A stretch of DNA of 64,000 nt from Enterobacter chuandaensis (GTDB lineage Bacteria > Pseudomonadota > Gammaproteobacteria > Enterobacterales > Enterobacteriaceae), in assembly GCF_003594915.1 (NCBI RefSeq), contig NZ_QZCS01000012.1, positions 62,001 through 126,000 of the forward strand, in the 5' to 3' direction. The notes under the pieces are model-generated. The model was not told where the DNA came from, made no database searches, and saw nothing but the letters and a program-made list of their open reading frames with translations. A program made the position numbers and the translations under genes. The stretch's first letter is position 1, and each line of letters starts with the position of its first letter. Positions 40,149-51,172 of the stretch are shown in pieces.

Positions 40149-41249
40149 ATGCGCATCCTAATGATTATTGATGGTTTACCCGGTGGGGGAGCTGAAAAAA
40201 CGGTTCTTACACTTTCCAGTGGATTAACAGAGATGGGGCATCAGGTCTCTCTCTTCTCTCTGCGGAAAGTGTGCGACTACGCCATCCCGGAAGGCATTGA
40301 TTATCAGGTCGTTCAGGATACCTGCAAAAAACCGTGGCGAAAGCTGACGGAGATCCCACGCCGCGCCCGTCTGCTGGATCAGGCAATTGAGCGGGCTGAA
40401 CGCAGTGGAAAATTTGACGTGGTGTTCTCTCACCTGCACAAAACGGACCGCATTGTGGCGCACTGCCGCGCGCTGGAGCGTGATAAAGTCTGGTTCTGCG
40501 TGCATGGCATGTTCTCGTTCTCTTATCTTCGCCATCGCAGCGGGCTTTCACGCTGGTTCAAACACCTTAAAATTCGTCATACCTACGAAAACCGAAACGT
40601 TGTCGCCGTCTCAGGCGCCGTGTTGAAAGATCTTTCAGAGACGCTGGCCCTCAAGCTTCGGCGCCAGGCGGTTATCCACAATCCTTTCGATATCCCTGAA
40701 ATTCAGCGTCTGGCGGGTGCTTCCTTTGAGATGCAAGGGGAGGATTACATCATCCACGTAGGCCGCTTCCATGAACACAAGCGTCACGACCGCCTTTTAC
40801 GCGCGTTCGCGCTGAGTCAGCTTGACACCACGCTTGTCATGATGGGCAATGGTTCCGACGCCAAAATTCAAAAGCTCAAACAGCTTGCCCGCGACTTGGG
40901 TATTGAAAATAAAACGGTTTTCCGTCCCTTCGACGCCAACCCTTACCCCTGGATAAAAGGGGCACGCCTCTTAGTGTTAAGTTCTGACTGCGAAGGTTTT
41001 GGTAATGTGCTGGTGGAATCCATAATCTGCCAGACGCCACCGGTCAGTACCAATTGCCCCGGCGGCCCCGCAGAAATCCTCACCGGATCCTTAGCGCGCG
41101 GGCTGGCAGAGCTAGATGACGCGTCACTGGCAAAAACGCTGGTGGACATTTATACCGCCCCACCGGTCGTTGGCGATGCAACGATTGCGTCGTTCGGTAT
41201 CAATGCCATTTGCCAGCAATACATTGCTTTGGTCGACAATCAAAAATAA
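40149..41249 (+). CDS. wabH: LPS core GlcNAc transferase WabH-like
   Basis: GT4 enzyme, 366 residues. In Klebsiella, WabH transfers GlcNAc onto the galacturonic acid placed by WabG, and WabN then deacetylates it. Motifs: IDGLPGGGAEKTV (8-20), HVGRFHEHKRHDRLLRAF (about 203-220), and EX7E in CEGFGNVLVESI (about 280). Starts 2 bases after wabG. The name rests on gene order plus family, not on an alignment. Confidence 0.75.
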   Translation: MRILMIIDGLPGGGAEKTVLTLSSGLTEMGHQVSLFSLRKVCDYAIPEGIDYQVVQDTCKKPWRKLTEIPRRARLLDQAIERAERSGKFDVVFSHLHKTDRIVAHCRALERDKVWFCVHGMFSFSYLRHRSGLSRWFKHLKIRHTYENRNVVAVSGAVLKDLSETLALKLRRQAVIHNPFDIPEIQRLAGASFEMQGEDYIIHVGRFHEHKRHDRLLRAFALSQLDTTLVMMGNGSDAKIQKLKQLARDLGIENKTVFRPFDANPYPWIKGARLLVLSSDCEGFGNVLVESIICQTPPVSTNCPGGPAEILTGSLARGLAELDDASLAKTLVDIYTAPPVVGDATIASFGINAICQQYIALVDNQK

Positions 41250-41260
41250 TCAGGTTTCTT

Positions 41261-42250
41261 ATGCAAAATTCAGCGCCATTGTTAAGCGTGGTGGTTGCCG
41301 TATATAACGGCGAAGCTTTTCTGGATCAGTTCTTTACCTGCCTTGTAAATCAACGCATCGACAGCATGGAAGTCATCATTGTTAATGACGGCTCGACTGA
41401 CCGCTCGCTGCAGATCGTCGAAAGCTGGCGTGAAAAACTGCCGCAGCTGCAGGTGATTGAACAGCAAAACCAGGGCGTTTCCATCGCGCGTAATACCGGC
41501 CTGGCCGTTGCAACTGGTCAATATCTCTCTTTCCCGGATATTGATGACGTCTTCAAACCAGGCATGTACCAGCGTCTGCTGGATATGGCCGTTACGCAGG
41601 ATCTGGATGTCGCCACCTGCAACGGCAACTACGTCTGGGAAAATGATAAGAAACCATCTCGTCCTATCTTCCCTGAGGATAAACTCGCCTCGACGGGCGT
41701 TATGACTGGCCCGGCATGGCTAAAAATGGCGCTGGATTCGCGTAAATTCCTGCACGTGACCTGGCTTAATATCTACCGCCACGATTTTATCCGTAAGCAC
41801 CGTTTCCATTTCGAACCCGGCCTGCGCCATCAGGATATCCCGTGGACCACCGAAGTGTTGCTTGCCGCAGAGCGCGTTCAGTACACCAGCGAACGCTTTT
41901 ATGACTACTACATTCACTCTGCCTCGGTATCGCACATGCCGGATAATGACGACACGCTGATTCGCTCCGCGCGCCATTACATGAAAATCCTGCAGATGCT
42001 TGATGCCATTAACCAGCGTTACCCGGATAAAGTGAAAAATATCCCCGCCTGCCACTGGCAAATCGCCAAAGAGGGGCTCGGGATCATTCATACCTTCGAC
42101 AACATGAAGGATGAGACGAAGAAAACAATGATTATCAAAGAGTTCTTCGATACCGGGATCTGGAAGCTTATCTGGAAAAGTGCCAAAAGCCCGCGTTTGC
42201 GCTGGCGCCTGGGCCGACGCTACTTCCGTTTAAAACGGTATCTGGCATAA
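41261..42250 (+). CDS. Family 2 glycosyltransferase between wabH and waaA
   Basis: 329 residues, GT2. SVVVAVYNGEAFLDQF (9-24), IIVNDGSTDRSL and the FPDIDD metal motif (about 90-95, in the place of the usual DxD) are clear. A basic C-terminus (RLRWRLGRRYFRLKRYL) could bind the membrane surface. I chose ATG 41261; the frame runs back into wabH without a site. Its sugar and linkage are unknown; position in the operon points to the core. Confidence 0.8.
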   Translation: MQNSAPLLSVVVAVYNGEAFLDQFFTCLVNQRIDSMEVIIVNDGSTDRSLQIVESWREKLPQLQVIEQQNQGVSIARNTGLAVATGQYLSFPDIDDVFKPGMYQRLLDMAVTQDLDVATCNGNYVWENDKKPSRPIFPEDKLASTGVMTGPAWLKMALDSRKFLHVTWLNIYRHDFIRKHRFHFEPGLRHQDIPWTTEVLLAAERVQYTSERFYDYYIHSASVSHMPDNDDTLIRSARHYMKILQMLDAINQRYPDKVKNIPACHWQIAKEGLGIIHTFDNMKDETKKTMIIKEFFDTGIWKLIWKSAKSPRLRWRLGRRYFRLKRYLA

Positions 42251-42316
42251 GAGATAGCTTTACCTGGCTTAAATGCTTAGAATTTGCCCGCCGAAACTAA
42301 AAAGACGGATAATCGC

Positions 42317-43591
42317 TTGGAATTGTTGTATACCGCCCTGCTCTATATCATTCAGCCACTGGTGTGGCTGAGACTGTTGCTTCGTAGCCGTAAAGCGCCT
42401 GCGTATCGTAAACGCTGGGCTGAACGCTATGGCTTTTGCCGCAATAAAGTCGCTCCGGACGGTATTTTGCTCCATTCCGTTTCTGTCGGTGAAACGCTGG
42501 CGGCAATCCCGCTGGTTCGCGCCCTGCGTCACCGCTACCCATCTCTGCCGATAACCGTCACCACCATGACGCCAACCGGCTCCGAGCGCGCGTTATCCGC
42601 ATTTGGTAAAGACGTGCATCACGTCTATCTGCCTTACGATCTGCCCTGCGCCATGAATCGTTTCCTGAATACCGTTCGCCCGAAGCTGGTGATCGTGATG
42701 GAAACCGAGCTGTGGCCGAATATGATTTCCGCTCTGCATGCCCGTAAAATTCCGCTGGTGATTGCCAACGCGCGCCTGTCTGAGCGTTCGGCGAAGGGCT
42801 ACGGCAAGCTGGGCAAATTTATGCGTCGTCTGCTAAGCAAAATCACGCTGATTGCCGCGCAGAATGAAGAAGACGCGGCGCGTTTTATCGCGCTGGGCCT
42901 GAAACGCAATCAGCTTGCCGTAACCGGCAGCCTGAAATTCGATATTTCCGTGACCCCTGAACTGGCTGCCCGCGCCATCACGCTGCGTCGCCAGTGGGCG
43001 CCGCGTCGTCAGGTCTGGATTGCGACCAGTACTCACGACGGCGAAGAGGCGATTATCCTCCAGGCTCACCGTAAGCTGCTGGAAACATTCCCGGATTTAC
43101 TGCTGATTCTGGTTCCCCGCCATCCTGAGCGTTTTAAAGATGCCCGTGAAATGGTGCAGAAAGGCGGCTTCAGCTTCACGCTGCGCAGCAGCGGAGAGAT
43201 CCCTTCCGGCAGCACTCAGGTAGTGATTGGCGATACGATGGGCGAGTTGATGTTGCTCTACGGCATTGCTGACCTCGCGTTTGTCGGCGGCAGCCTTGTC
43301 GAGCGCGGCGGTCATAACCCGCTGGAACCCGCAGCACACGCCATTCCGGTGCTGATGGGCCCACACACGTTTAACTTCAAAGATATCTGCGCGAAATTGC
43401 AGCAGGCCGATGGTTTAATTACCGTGACCGATGCGGACTCGGTGGTCAAAGAGGTTTCAACCCTTCTGACGGACGAAGATTACCGCCTGTGGTACGGTCG
43501 CCACGCCGTCGAAGTGCTGCACCAGAATCAGGGCGCACTCACCCGTCTGCTGCAGCTTCTGCAACCTTATCTGCCTCAGCGGAGCCACTAA
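42317..43591 (+). CDS. waaA: Kdo transferase WaaA
   Basis: Bifunctional enzyme adding two Kdo residues to lipid IVA; inner membrane, cytoplasmic side. 424 residues (E. coli 425). N-terminal membrane anchor (1-20), conserved [18 protein letters not shown] (about 54-71), and the donor-site [15 protein letters not shown] (about 319-333). The start is a TTG at 42317 giving (M)[10 protein letters not shown], as in E. coli; GACGGA lies upstream. The stop shares one base with the waaE start. Confidence 0.97.
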   Translation: MELLYTALLYIIQPLVWLRLLLRSRKAPAYRKRWAERYGFCRNKVAPDGILLHSVSVGETLAAIPLVRALRHRYPSLPITVTTMTPTGSERALSAFGKDVHHVYLPYDLPCAMNRFLNTVRPKLVIVMETELWPNMISALHARKIPLVIANARLSERSAKGYGKLGKFMRRLLSKITLIAAQNEEDAARFIALGLKRNQLAVTGSLKFDISVTPELAARAITLRRQWAPRRQVWIATSTHDGEEAIILQAHRKLLETFPDLLLILVPRHPERFKDAREMVQKGGFSFTLRSSGEIPSGSTQVVIGDTMGELMLLYGIADLAFVGGSLVERGGHNPLEPAAHAIPVLMGPHTFNFKDICAKLQQADGLITVTDADSVVKEVSTLLTDEDYRLWYGRHAVEVLHQNQGALTRLLQLLQPYLPQRSH

Positions 43592-44361
43592 TGTCAACGC
43601 GTCTGTCGGTCGTAATGATCGCCAAAAACGCCGCCGACCTGCTTCCGGACTGCCTGGCCTCCGTCGCCTGGGCCGACGAAATTGTTATCCTCGACTCCGG
43701 AAGCACGGATAACACGGTGGACGTTGCCCGGGCAGCGGGTGCAAAAGTCTTTACCGATACTGACTGGCAAGGCTATGGCATCCAGCGCCAACGCGCACAG
43801 GGGTATGCCACCGGTGATTATGTGCTGATGCTCGACACCGACGAACGCATCACGCCGGAGCTTCAGCAGGCCATTCAGGTCGTACTCGCCGCTCCTCAGC
43901 CTGGCGCGGTCTACAGCATTGCGCGTCGTAATTACTTCCTTGGCCGCTTCATGCGCCACAGCGGCTGGTATCCCGACCGCGTGATGCGCCTCTACGAGCG
44001 CGAGCGCTATCAGTACAACGACAACCTGGTCCATGAGTCACTGGCCTGCGACAGTGCCCGGGTCATCCCCCTGACGGGTGATTTGCTGCACCTGACCTGC
44101 CGGGATTTCGCGAGCTTCCAGCAAAAGCAGCTCAACTATGCCACCGCATGGGCGCAGGAGCGTCACCAGCGCGGCAAGAAGGCTTCGCTGACGGGTATCT
44201 TCACCCATACGCTGGGGGCGTTCCTGAAAACGCTGCTGCTGCGCGGCGGCGTACTGGACGGTAAGCAGGGCTGGTTACTGGCGGTAGTGAATGCCCAGTA
44301 TACTTTCAACAAATACACCGAGCTGTGGGCGCTCTGCCGCGGCTACTCAGAGAAAACGTGA
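43591..44361 (+). CDS. waaE: LPS core beta-glucosyltransferase WaaE
   Basis: GT2 enzyme, 256 residues; in Klebsiella, Serratia and Proteus WaaE adds beta-glucose to O-4 of Hep[20 protein letters not shown] starts at 4; [10 protein letters not shown] and MLDTDERI give the nucleotide and metal sites; [11 protein letters not shown] and the [11 protein letters not shown] tail match known WaaE. It lies in waaA-waaE-coaD, the usual order in Klebsiella; E. coli lacks it. Start ATG overlaps the waaA stop by one base. Confidence 0.92.
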   Translation: MSTRLSVVMIAKNAADLLPDCLASVAWADEIVILDSGSTDNTVDVARAAGAKVFTDTDWQGYGIQRQRAQGYATGDYVLMLDTDERITPELQQAIQVVLAAPQPGAVYSIARRNYFLGRFMRHSGWYPDRVMRLYERERYQYNDNLVHESLACDSARVIPLTGDLLHLTCRDFASFQQKQLNYATAWAQERHQRGKKASLTGIFTHTLGAFLKTLLLRGGVLDGKQGWLLAVVNAQYTFNKYTELWALCRGYSEKT

Positions 44362-44844
<483 letters not shown>

Positions 44845-44846
44845 CC

Positions 44847-45656
44847 CTATTTCTGACACTGACGGCAGTAGAAGGTGGCGCGCTGGGCGTGCTTCGTGGC
44901 AATAACTGGCGTACCGCAGACTCTGCACGGTTCGCCCTTACGGCCATACACCTGCAGCTCCTGGGCAAAATAGCCCGGTTTACCGTCGCTTTGCAGGAAG
45001 TCCTTCAGCGTCGTCCCACCCTGCTCGATAGAGCGCAGCAGTACCGCTTTAATGACCCGAACCAGCAGCTCACACTCCTGCGCAGACAGCGACGAGGCCA
45101 ACCGATCGGGATGGATCCCGGCCGCAAACAGCGATTCACTGGCGTAAATATTCCCCACGCCGACCACCAGCTTGTTATCCATCAGCCAGGGCTTAATCGG
45201 GGTCTTTTTCTTCGCACACTTCTCTTTCAGGTATTCCGCGTTAAACGCGTCTGAGAGCGGTTCAGGCCCGAGATGCGCCAGCACGTTGTGTCCGTCGAGC
45301 TCCTTCGTCCACAGCCACGCGCCAAAACGCCTTGGATCGGTGTAACGCAGCACTTTGCCGTTGCTCATCACCAGATCGACGTGGTCGTGCTTTTCCGCAG
45401 GCAGTTCTTCAGTGAGGATGCGCAGGCTCCCCGACATCCCAAGATGGATAATAATCCAGCCGTCAGGTAGCTCCAGCAGCAGGTATTTCGCGCGGCGCTG
45501 CACGCTAAGGACGGGTTTGTCGCTTAACGCGTGGATCTCATCGGACACCGGCCAGCGCAGTCGCCCATTGCGAACGACAGCATGAAGAATAGTCGCGCCG
45601 ACCAGATGGGGCTCAATGCCGCGACGGCTGGTCTCTACCTCAGGTAATTCAGGCAT
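44847..45656 (-). CDS. mutM: Formamidopyrimidine-DNA glycosylase MutM
   Basis: Excises 8-oxoguanine and formamidopyrimidines and cuts the abasic site. 269 residues, equal to E. coli. Pro2 (Schiff base) and Glu3 in MPELPEVE, Lys near 57 (AKYLLLEL), H2TH domain around 130-220, and a C-terminal zinc finger CRVCGTPVI...YCRQCQ. Lies downstream of rpmB-rpmG past a terminator, as in E. coli. Confidence 0.98.
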   Translation of the reverse strand: MPELPEVETSRRGIEPHLVGATILHAVVRNGRLRWPVSDEIHALSDKPVLSVQRRAKYLLLELPDGWIIIHLGMSGSLRILTEELPAEKHDHVDLVMSNGKVLRYTDPRRFGAWLWTKELDGHNVLAHLGPEPLSDAFNAEYLKEKCAKKKTPIKPWLMDNKLVVGVGNIYASESLFAAGIHPDRLASSLSAQECELLVRVIKAVLLRSIEQGGTTLKDFLQSDGKPGYFAQELQVYGRKGEPCRVCGTPVIATKHAQRATFYCRQCQK

Positions 45657-45683
45657 GGTTCCTCCGTTGAGATGCAGAATGCA

Positions 45684-45709
45684 AAAAACCCCGCAGTTGC
45701 GGGGTTTTT
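45684..45709 (-). terminator. Rho-independent terminator after rpmG
   Basis: CCCCGCA/TGCGGGG stem flanked by A6 and T5, so it could act on both strands; it lies between rpmG and mutM and should allow only partial read-through into mutM. Confidence 0.9.
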
Positions 45710-45728
45710 CAATACAAGGAGGCTAAAA

Positions 45729-45899
<171 letters not shown>

Positions 45900-45918
45900 T
45901 TATTTCCTCTTTAAGTAC

Positions 45919-46176
<258 letters not shown>

Positions 46177-46302
46177 TTAGCTCGAGCTTCGTATGGGGTA
46201 TCGGCGCCTCGTCAGGCTTTACAGCCCGGTCATCGCGTAGTTCTAAGTGAACTCTCGATTGCCAGGCCCAAATGCCAAACCCGAGATTCTCAAAGGTGGC
46301 GT

Positions 46303-46331
46303 AGTATACGCTGACTCGGCGGTGTGCTCAA
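46303..46331 (-). promoter_or_regulatory. rpmBp: Sigma70 promoter of rpmB-rpmG
   Basis: On the minus strand TTGAGC (46331-46326), a 17-base spacer and TATACT (46308-46303). Near-consensus, GC-rich just after, as in stringently controlled ribosomal promoters. The leader to rpmB would be about 140 bases. Confidence 0.8.
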
Positions 46332-46373
46332 GTCCCGAACAGACAAAGATCCCGATGGATCGCCAGAAATAGC

Positions 46374-47042
46374 CTAAATCCAGCCATGTTCGGCAAAAGA
46401 AATGTACTCTCCGCGGCCAATTATCAAATGGTCCAGCACACGAATGTCCATGAATTGACAGCATTTGATAATGCGTTCGGTGATTTCTTTGTCAGCTCTG
46501 CTCGGTTCTGCACAGCCAGAGGGGTGATTATGCGCGAGGATCACGCCCGCTGCATTCACTTTTATCGCTTCACGCACAATTTCACGCGGATGTACCTCAA
46601 CGTGGCTCAGTGTACCCGAAAACAAGCGGCTGTGCTTCAGTACCCGGTTCCTGTTGTCGAGAAAGATCACCATAAAGATCTCGCGTTCGACATCGGTTAA
46701 CTGGCTTTGCAGGAATTCACGCGTCATCGCGGGTGTCAGGATAGGATCTTCCATCTCCATGCGGACGTTGTAAAAACGGCGGGCAAGTTCAGCAATGCCC
46801 CTCAACTGGGCATATTTCGCCACGCCAATTCCTTCAACGTTTTTAAATTGCGCCAGTTCGGCGGTCAGCAAACCATACAGTGAACCGAAATGCGCAATCA
46901 GCTCTTTTGCCAGCGTAAAGACCGTTTTTCCCGGTATCCCGGTCCGCAAAAAGAGCGCCAGCAACTCGTCATCTTTTAACAACGTGACGCCATAGCGCAG
47001 CATTTTTTCACGCGGCAATAGCAGTTCATCCTCTTCTTCCAT
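46374..47042 (-). CDS. radC: RadC (JAB/MPN-domain protein)
   Basis: 222 residues, equal to E. coli. N-terminal helix-hairpin-helix (about 20-90, [14 protein letters not shown]), then a JAB/MPN metalloprotease-like domain with zinc motif His171-x-His173 ... Asp184 ([16 protein letters not shown]). Historically called a DNA repair protein, but its biochemical role is unclear. Separate gene divergent from coaBC. Confidence 0.97.
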   Translation of the reverse strand: MEEEDELLLPREKMLRYGVTLLKDDELLALFLRTGIPGKTVFTLAKELIAHFGSLYGLLTAELAQFKNVEGIGVAKYAQLRGIAELARRFYNVRMEMEDPILTPAMTREFLQSQLTDVEREIFMVIFLDNRNRVLKHSRLFSGTLSHVEVHPREIVREAIKVNAAGVILAHNHPSGCAEPSRADKEITERIIKCCQFMDIRVLDHLIIGRGEYISFAEHGWI

Positions 47043-47212
47043 GCTCTTTCTCCCTGTGTTTATTCACATGCTGCCACAGCAGGATCGGGGACTCGACGGC
47101 GACGTTACGTTCTTGCGTGGCGCCTCGCAAAGTGACCAAAGGACATCATCACCCCGTTTTAGGGATTGTGATAAAATGCCCGCTCTCTGGTGAAACCCAA
47201 CAGGAAAGAATC

Positions 47213-48427
47213 ATGATGAGCCTGGCCGGTAAAAAAATCGTTCTTGGCGTAAGTGGCGGTATTGCCGCCTATAAAGCGCCGGAGCTGGTGCGTCGTCTGC
47301 GTGAGCGAGGGGCGAATGTGCGGGTCGCGATAACGGAAGGCGGTAAAGCCTTTATCACCCCTCTGAGCCTGCAGGCGGTTTCAGGTTACCCGGTATCTGA
47401 CAGCCTGCTCGATCCCGCAGCCGAAGCCGCGATGGGCCACATTGAGCTGGGTAAATGGGCAGACCTGGTTATTCTTGCCCCTGCCACGGCAGATTTAATT
47501 GCCCGCGTGGCGGCCGGAATGGCGAACGATCTGGTTTCGACCATTTGTCTCGCGACGCCTGCACCCGTCGCCGTCGTGCCGGCCATGAACCAGCAGATGT
47601 ACCGCAACGCTGCCACCCAGCACAACCTGGAGACGCTGGCCTCGCGCGGCCTGCTTATCTGGGGCCCGGACAGCGGCAGCCAGGCCTGCGGCGACGTTGG
47701 CCCAGGGCGTATGCTCGACCCGCTGACGATTGTCGATATGGCCGCCGCCCATTTCTCGCCTGTCAACGACCTGCAACATCTCAACATCATGATTACCGCG
47801 GGCCCGACGCGCGAGCCGCTGGATCCGGTGCGCTACATCACCAACCACAGCTCCGGCAAAATGGGCTTTGCAATTGCTGCCGCAGCGGCAAAACGCGGTG
47901 CTAACGTCACGCTGGTCAGCGGCCCGGTTTCGTTACCTACGCCACCTTTTGTGCAGCGTATTAATGTGACCACCGCGCTGGAGATGGAAGCCACCGTGCA
48001 GGCCCATGCGCAAAGTCAGCAGATTTTTATCGGCTGTGCGGCCGTGGCAGACTATCGCGCCGAGACCATCGCCGAGTCGAAAATCAAAAAGCAAGGCGAT
48101 GAATTAACACTGAAAATGGTGAAAAACCCGGACATCGTTGCCGGTGTCGCCGCATTAAAAAGCCATCGTCCTTACGTTGTTGGGTTTGCCGCAGAAACGA
48201 ATAATGTGGAAGAATATGCCCGGCAAAAACGTACCCGCAAAAACCTCGATTTAATTTGCGCGAACGACGTATCGCTGGCCACGCAAGGATTTAACAGCGA
48301 CAGCAACGCACTGCACCTTTTCTGGCAGGATGGAGATAAAATCTTACCGCTTGAGCGCAAGGAACTCCTGGGCCAACAATTACTGGACGAGATCGTTACC
48401 CGTTATGATGAAAAAAATCGACGTTAA
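47213..48427 (+). CDS. coaBC: Phosphopantothenoylcysteine synthetase/decarboxylase CoaBC
   Basis: Two steps of CoA synthesis in one flavoprotein: CTP-dependent joining of cysteine to phosphopantothenate, then decarboxylation. About 404 residues (E. coli 406). CoaC half (1-190): [10 protein letters not shown], His75 region [20 protein letters not shown], and Cys158 region [11 protein letters not shown]; CoaB half: [25 protein letters not shown] with the catalytic lysine. ATG 47213 stands 7 bases after AGGA; ATG 47216 is the alternative. A TGTGATAAAAT extended -10 lies near 47166-47176. dut overlaps its 3' end. Confidence 0.97.
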   Translation: MMSLAGKKIVLGVSGGIAAYKAPELVRRLRERGANVRVAITEGGKAFITPLSLQAVSGYPVSDSLLDPAAEAAMGHIELGKWADLVILAPATADLIARVAAGMANDLVSTICLATPAPVAVVPAMNQQMYRNAATQHNLETLASRGLLIWGPDSGSQACGDVGPGRMLDPLTIVDMAAAHFSPVNDLQHLNIMITAGPTREPLDPVRYITNHSSGKMGFAIAAAAAKRGANVTLVSGPVSLPTPPFVQRINVTTALEMEATVQAHAQSQQIFIGCAAVADYRAETIAESKIKKQGDELTLKMVKNPDIVAGVAALKSHRPYVVGFAAETNNVEEYARQKRTRKNLDLICANDVSLATQGFNSDSNALHLFWQDGDKILPLERKELLGQQLLDEIVTRYDEKNRR

Positions 48428-48863
48428 GATTCTGGACCCGCGTGTTGGCGAGCAATTCCCGCTGCCAACCTATGCCACCTCCGGCTCTGCTGGACTTGAC
48501 CTGCGCGCCTGTCTCGATGACGCCGTAGAACTGGCTCCGGGTGCCACTACCCTGATCCCGACTGGCCTTGCGATCCACATTGCTGACCCGTCTCTGGCAG
48601 CAGTAATCCTGCCGCGCTCTGGCCTGGGCCATAAGCACGGCGTTGTACTGGGTAACCTGGTCGGCCTGATCGACTCCGACTACCAGGGTCAGCTGATGGT
48701 GTCCGTCTGGAACCGTGGTCAGGACAGTTTCACCATTGAACCCGGCGAGCGTATTGCGCAGATGGTCTTTGTACCGGTGGTTCAGGCAGAATTTAACCTG
48801 GTGGCAGACTTTGATGCCACCGACCGTGGCGAAGGCGGCTTCGGCCATTCCGGGCGCAAATAA
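48405..48863 (+). CDS. dut: dUTP diphosphatase Dut
   Basis: Hydrolyses dUTP to dUMP, preventing uracil in DNA and feeding dTMP synthesis. 152 residues, equal to E. coli. Motifs: [10 protein letters not shown] (motif 1), [10 protein letters not shown] (2), [11 protein letters not shown] (3, catalytic Asp), [10 protein letters not shown] (4), [11 protein letters not shown] (5). Starts 23 bases inside coaBC; ATG 48405 or 48408. Confidence 0.98.
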   Translation: MMKKIDVKILDPRVGEQFPLPTYATSGSAGLDLRACLDDAVELAPGATTLIPTGLAIHIADPSLAAVILPRSGLGHKHGVVLGNLVGLIDSDYQGQLMVSVWNRGQDSFTIEPGERIAQMVFVPVVQAEFNLVADFDATDRGEGGFGHSGRK

Positions 48864-48908
48864 CCGCCCGACATATACGTATCTCGCAGCGCCATAATGC
48901 AATAACAA

Positions 48909-48930
48909 ACCGCAAACGTCAGTTTGCGGT
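48909..48930. terminator. Hairpin between dut and slmA
   Basis: Perfect nine-base stem ACCGCAAAC/GTTTGCGGT with a four-base loop, but no T-tract; an attenuating or processing structure more than a full terminator. Confidence 0.5.
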
Positions 48931-48983
48931 CGCTGTGTGGATGCCAGCCTGGCAAGTGCTTATTTTCAGGGGTATTTTGTAAC

Positions 48984-49580
48984 ATGGCAGAAAAACAAAC
49001 CGCGAAAAGGAATCGTCGCGAAGAAATACTTCAATCTCTGGCTCTGATGCTTGAATCCAGCGATGGCAGTCAACGCATCACCACCGCCAAACTGGCCGCC
49101 TCTGTGGGCGTGTCTGAGGCGGCGCTGTACCGTCATTTTCCGAGCAAAACCCGGATGTTCGACAGCCTGATCGAGTTTATCGAAGACAGCCTGATCACGC
49201 GCATCAACCTGATTTTGAAAGACGAAAAAGACACCACCGCGCGTCTGCGTCTGATTGTGCTGTTAATTCTGGGCTTTGGGGAACGCAATCCGGGTTTAAC
49301 CCGTATCCTGACCGGCCACGCACTGATGTTTGAGCAGGACAGGCTGCAGGGCCGCATCAATCAGCTTTTCGAACGTATTGAAGCGCAGTTGCGCCAGGTA
49401 CTGCGCGAGAAGAAAATGCGTGAAGGCGAAGGATACAGCATTGATGAAACGCTGCTGGCAAGCCAGATACTGGCGTTTTGTGAAGGCATGCTCTCCCGCT
49501 TCGTGCGCAGCGAATTCAAATACCGTCCAACGGACGATTTTGACGCCCGCTGGCCGTTAGTGGCTGCTCAGTTGCAGTAA
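48984..49580 (+). CDS. slmA: Nucleoid occlusion protein SlmA
   Basis: TetR-type DNA-binding protein that, bound to specific chromosomal sites, blocks FtsZ ring assembly over the nucleoid. 198 residues, equal to E. coli. Helix-turn-helix at about 29-50 ([19 protein letters not shown] lies here), helical dimer/FtsZ-binding domain beyond. I chose ATG 48984 with CAGGGG upstream; the longer frame to 48924 covers the hairpin and is unlikely. Confidence 0.98.
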   Translation: MAEKQTAKRNRREEILQSLALMLESSDGSQRITTAKLAASVGVSEAALYRHFPSKTRMFDSLIEFIEDSLITRINLILKDEKDTTARLRLIVLLILGFGERNPGLTRILTGHALMFEQDRLQGRINQLFERIEAQLRQVLREKKMREGEGYSIDETLLASQILAFCEGMLSRFVRSEFKYRPTDDFDARWPLVAAQLQ

Positions 49581-49583
49581 TCC

Positions 49584-49617
49584 GTAAGCCCGGTAAGCGT
49601 CGCGCCACCGGGCAATT
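49584..49617. repeat. REP (repetitive extragenic palindrome)
   Basis: GCCCGGT-12 bases-ACCGGGC with the typical GGTGGCGCGACGCTTACC core on the minus strand; the classic enterobacterial REP form, placed between the convergent slmA and pyrE genes. It may protect both transcript ends. Confidence 0.85.
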
Positions 49618-49620
49618 TAA

Positions 49621-50262
49621 CTACACCCCGAACTCTTCCCGGTACGCACGTACCGCCGCCAGATGGTCCGCCATCTCTGGCTTCTCTTCCAGATACGCAA
49701 TCAGGTCTTTCAGGGTGATGATGGAAGTCACTTTGCAGGCGTAATCACGCTCGACTTCCTGAATAGCGGAAATGTCGCCGCGGCCACGCTCCTGACGATC
49801 CAGAGAAATGAGCACACCGGCAAGCGTCGCACCGTTGGCCTGAATAATCTCCATCGACTCGCGGATCGCCGTGCCTGCGGTAATCACATCGTCCACCAGC
49901 ATGACGCGGCCCTGCAGCGCGCTGCCGACCAGATTCCCGCCTTCCCCGTGGGTTTTAGCCTCTTTGCGGTTAAAGCAGTAGGGCACATCGCGGTCATGGT
50001 GTTCCGCCAGCGCCACCGCAGTGGTGGTCGCAATCGGAATGCCTTTGTAGGCCGGGCCAAACAGCAGGTCAAAATCAATCCCGGAATCCACCAGCGCTTC
50101 GGCATAGAAACGGCCTAACAGTGCCAGATCGCGCCCGGTATTAAACAGCCCGGCGTTGAAGAAATAGGGGCTCCTACGCCCGGATTTCAGCGTAAACTCG
50201 CCAAACTTAAGTACCTGTTTATTAATTGCAAACTCAATAAACTGGCGCTGATACGATTTCAT
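49621..50262 (-). CDS. pyrE: Orotate phosphoribosyltransferase PyrE
   Basis: Makes OMP from orotate and PRPP in pyrimidine synthesis. 213 residues, equal to E. coli. PRPP-binding motif [13 protein letters not shown] (about 120-132); mobile loop [10 protein letters not shown] (about 100-109). Downstream of rph with an intrinsic attenuator between them; in E. coli low UTP keeps RNA polymerase and the rph ribosome coupled so that the attenuator is skipped. Confidence 0.98.
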   Translation of the reverse strand: MKSYQRQFIEFAINKQVLKFGEFTLKSGRRSPYFFNAGLFNTGRDLALLGRFYAEALVDSGIDFDLLFGPAYKGIPIATTTAVALAEHHDRDVPYCFNRKEAKTHGEGGNLVGSALQGRVMLVDDVITAGTAIRESMEIIQANGATLAGVLISLDRQERGRGDISAIQEVERDYACKVTSIITLKDLIAYLEEKPEMADHLAAVRAYREEFGV

Positions 50263-50297
50263 GGATTCGCTCCTTTGGTTTTTTCTGTCTTACAGGC

Positions 50298-50326
50298 AAA
50301 AAAAAGGCGACTCATTGGTCGCCTTT
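50298..50326 (-). terminator. pyrE attenuator
   Basis: On the minus strand GGCGAC-CAATGA-GTCGCC followed by eight T residues, 8 bases after the rph stop codon. A ribosome finishing rph would cover the stem, which is the E. coli mechanism of UTP-sensitive attenuation. Confidence 0.9.
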
Positions 50327-50330
50327 AAAA

Positions 50331-51047
50331 TCAATTTTCTAACGCCGCTTTCTGCGTCGTTACAATGGATTCGATTCCCCCTCGGGCCAACGCCAGCAGG
50401 GAGAGAAGCTCTTCATGGGTGAACGGCTCACCTTCCGCCGTGCCCTGCACCTCGATGATGCGACCGTCTTCGGTCATCACCACATTCATGTCGGTTTCGG
50501 CTGCGGAATCTTCAACATATTCCAGATCGCAAAGCGCTTCGCCGTTAACGATACCAACAGAAACCGCCGCGACCATCCCTTTCATTGGGTTGGTTTTCAG
50601 CTTACCGGCTGCAACCAGCTTGTTCAGGGCATCGGCCAGCGCTACGCAGGCACCGGTAATGGACGCGGTACGCGTGCCGCCATCAGCCTGAATGACGTCG
50701 CAATCGAGAGTGATGGTGAATTCGCCGAGGATTTTCAGGTCTACGGCGGCGCGCAGCGCACGCGCGATCAGACGCTGAATCTCCATGGTACGACCGCCCT
50801 GCTTGCCCTTCGCCGCTTCGCGGGCGTTACGGGTATGGGTCGCACGCGGCAGCATGCCGTACTCGGCGGTGATCCAGCCCTGGCCCTGACCTTTCAGGAA
50901 GCGCGGAACGCCTTCTTCGATGGAGGCAGTGCACAGCACTTTAGTGTCACCAAACTCAACCAGCACGGAGCCTTCAGCGTGTTTTGTATAGTTACGGGTC
51001 AGGGTGACGGGACGCACCTGGTTGGCGCTACGACCTGATGGACGCAT
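50331..51047 (-). CDS. rph: RNase PH
   Basis: Phosphorolytic 3'-5' exoribonuclease that trims tRNA 3' ends; hexamer. Intact at 238 residues with the full C-terminal part ([18 protein letters not shown] near the end), unlike the frameshifted rph-1 allele of E. coli K-12. Phosphate-site Arg region [11 protein letters not shown] (about 69-79) and the catalytic [18 protein letters not shown] (about 114-131). Its translation controls the pyrE attenuator. Confidence 0.98.
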   Translation of the reverse strand: MRPSGRSANQVRPVTLTRNYTKHAEGSVLVEFGDTKVLCTASIEEGVPRFLKGQGQGWITAEYGMLPRATHTRNAREAAKGKQGGRTMEIQRLIARALRAAVDLKILGEFTITLDCDVIQADGGTRTASITGACVALADALNKLVAAGKLKTNPMKGMVAAVSVGIVNGEALCDLEYVEDSAAETDMNVVMTEDGRIIEVQGTAEGEPFTHEELLSLLALARGGIESIVTTQKAALEN

Positions 51048-51172
51048 GATGGATTCTCCGGCTTGAAACGAATGTGGCTGCGCATTATACGGATAAAGGA
51101 CGCTTATTCCTATCCTGAGAAGCCCCCGAAAGCTATAATCCCCCCATCTCTCCTTTAAAAACGGGAATGTCT

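Noticed and set aside
30632-44361. E. coli-type core genes (waaG, waaP, waaY, waaO, waaR)
   Set aside because: None of the proteins in the cluster reads like these; GT4 genes fit WabG/WabH better by order and neighbours.
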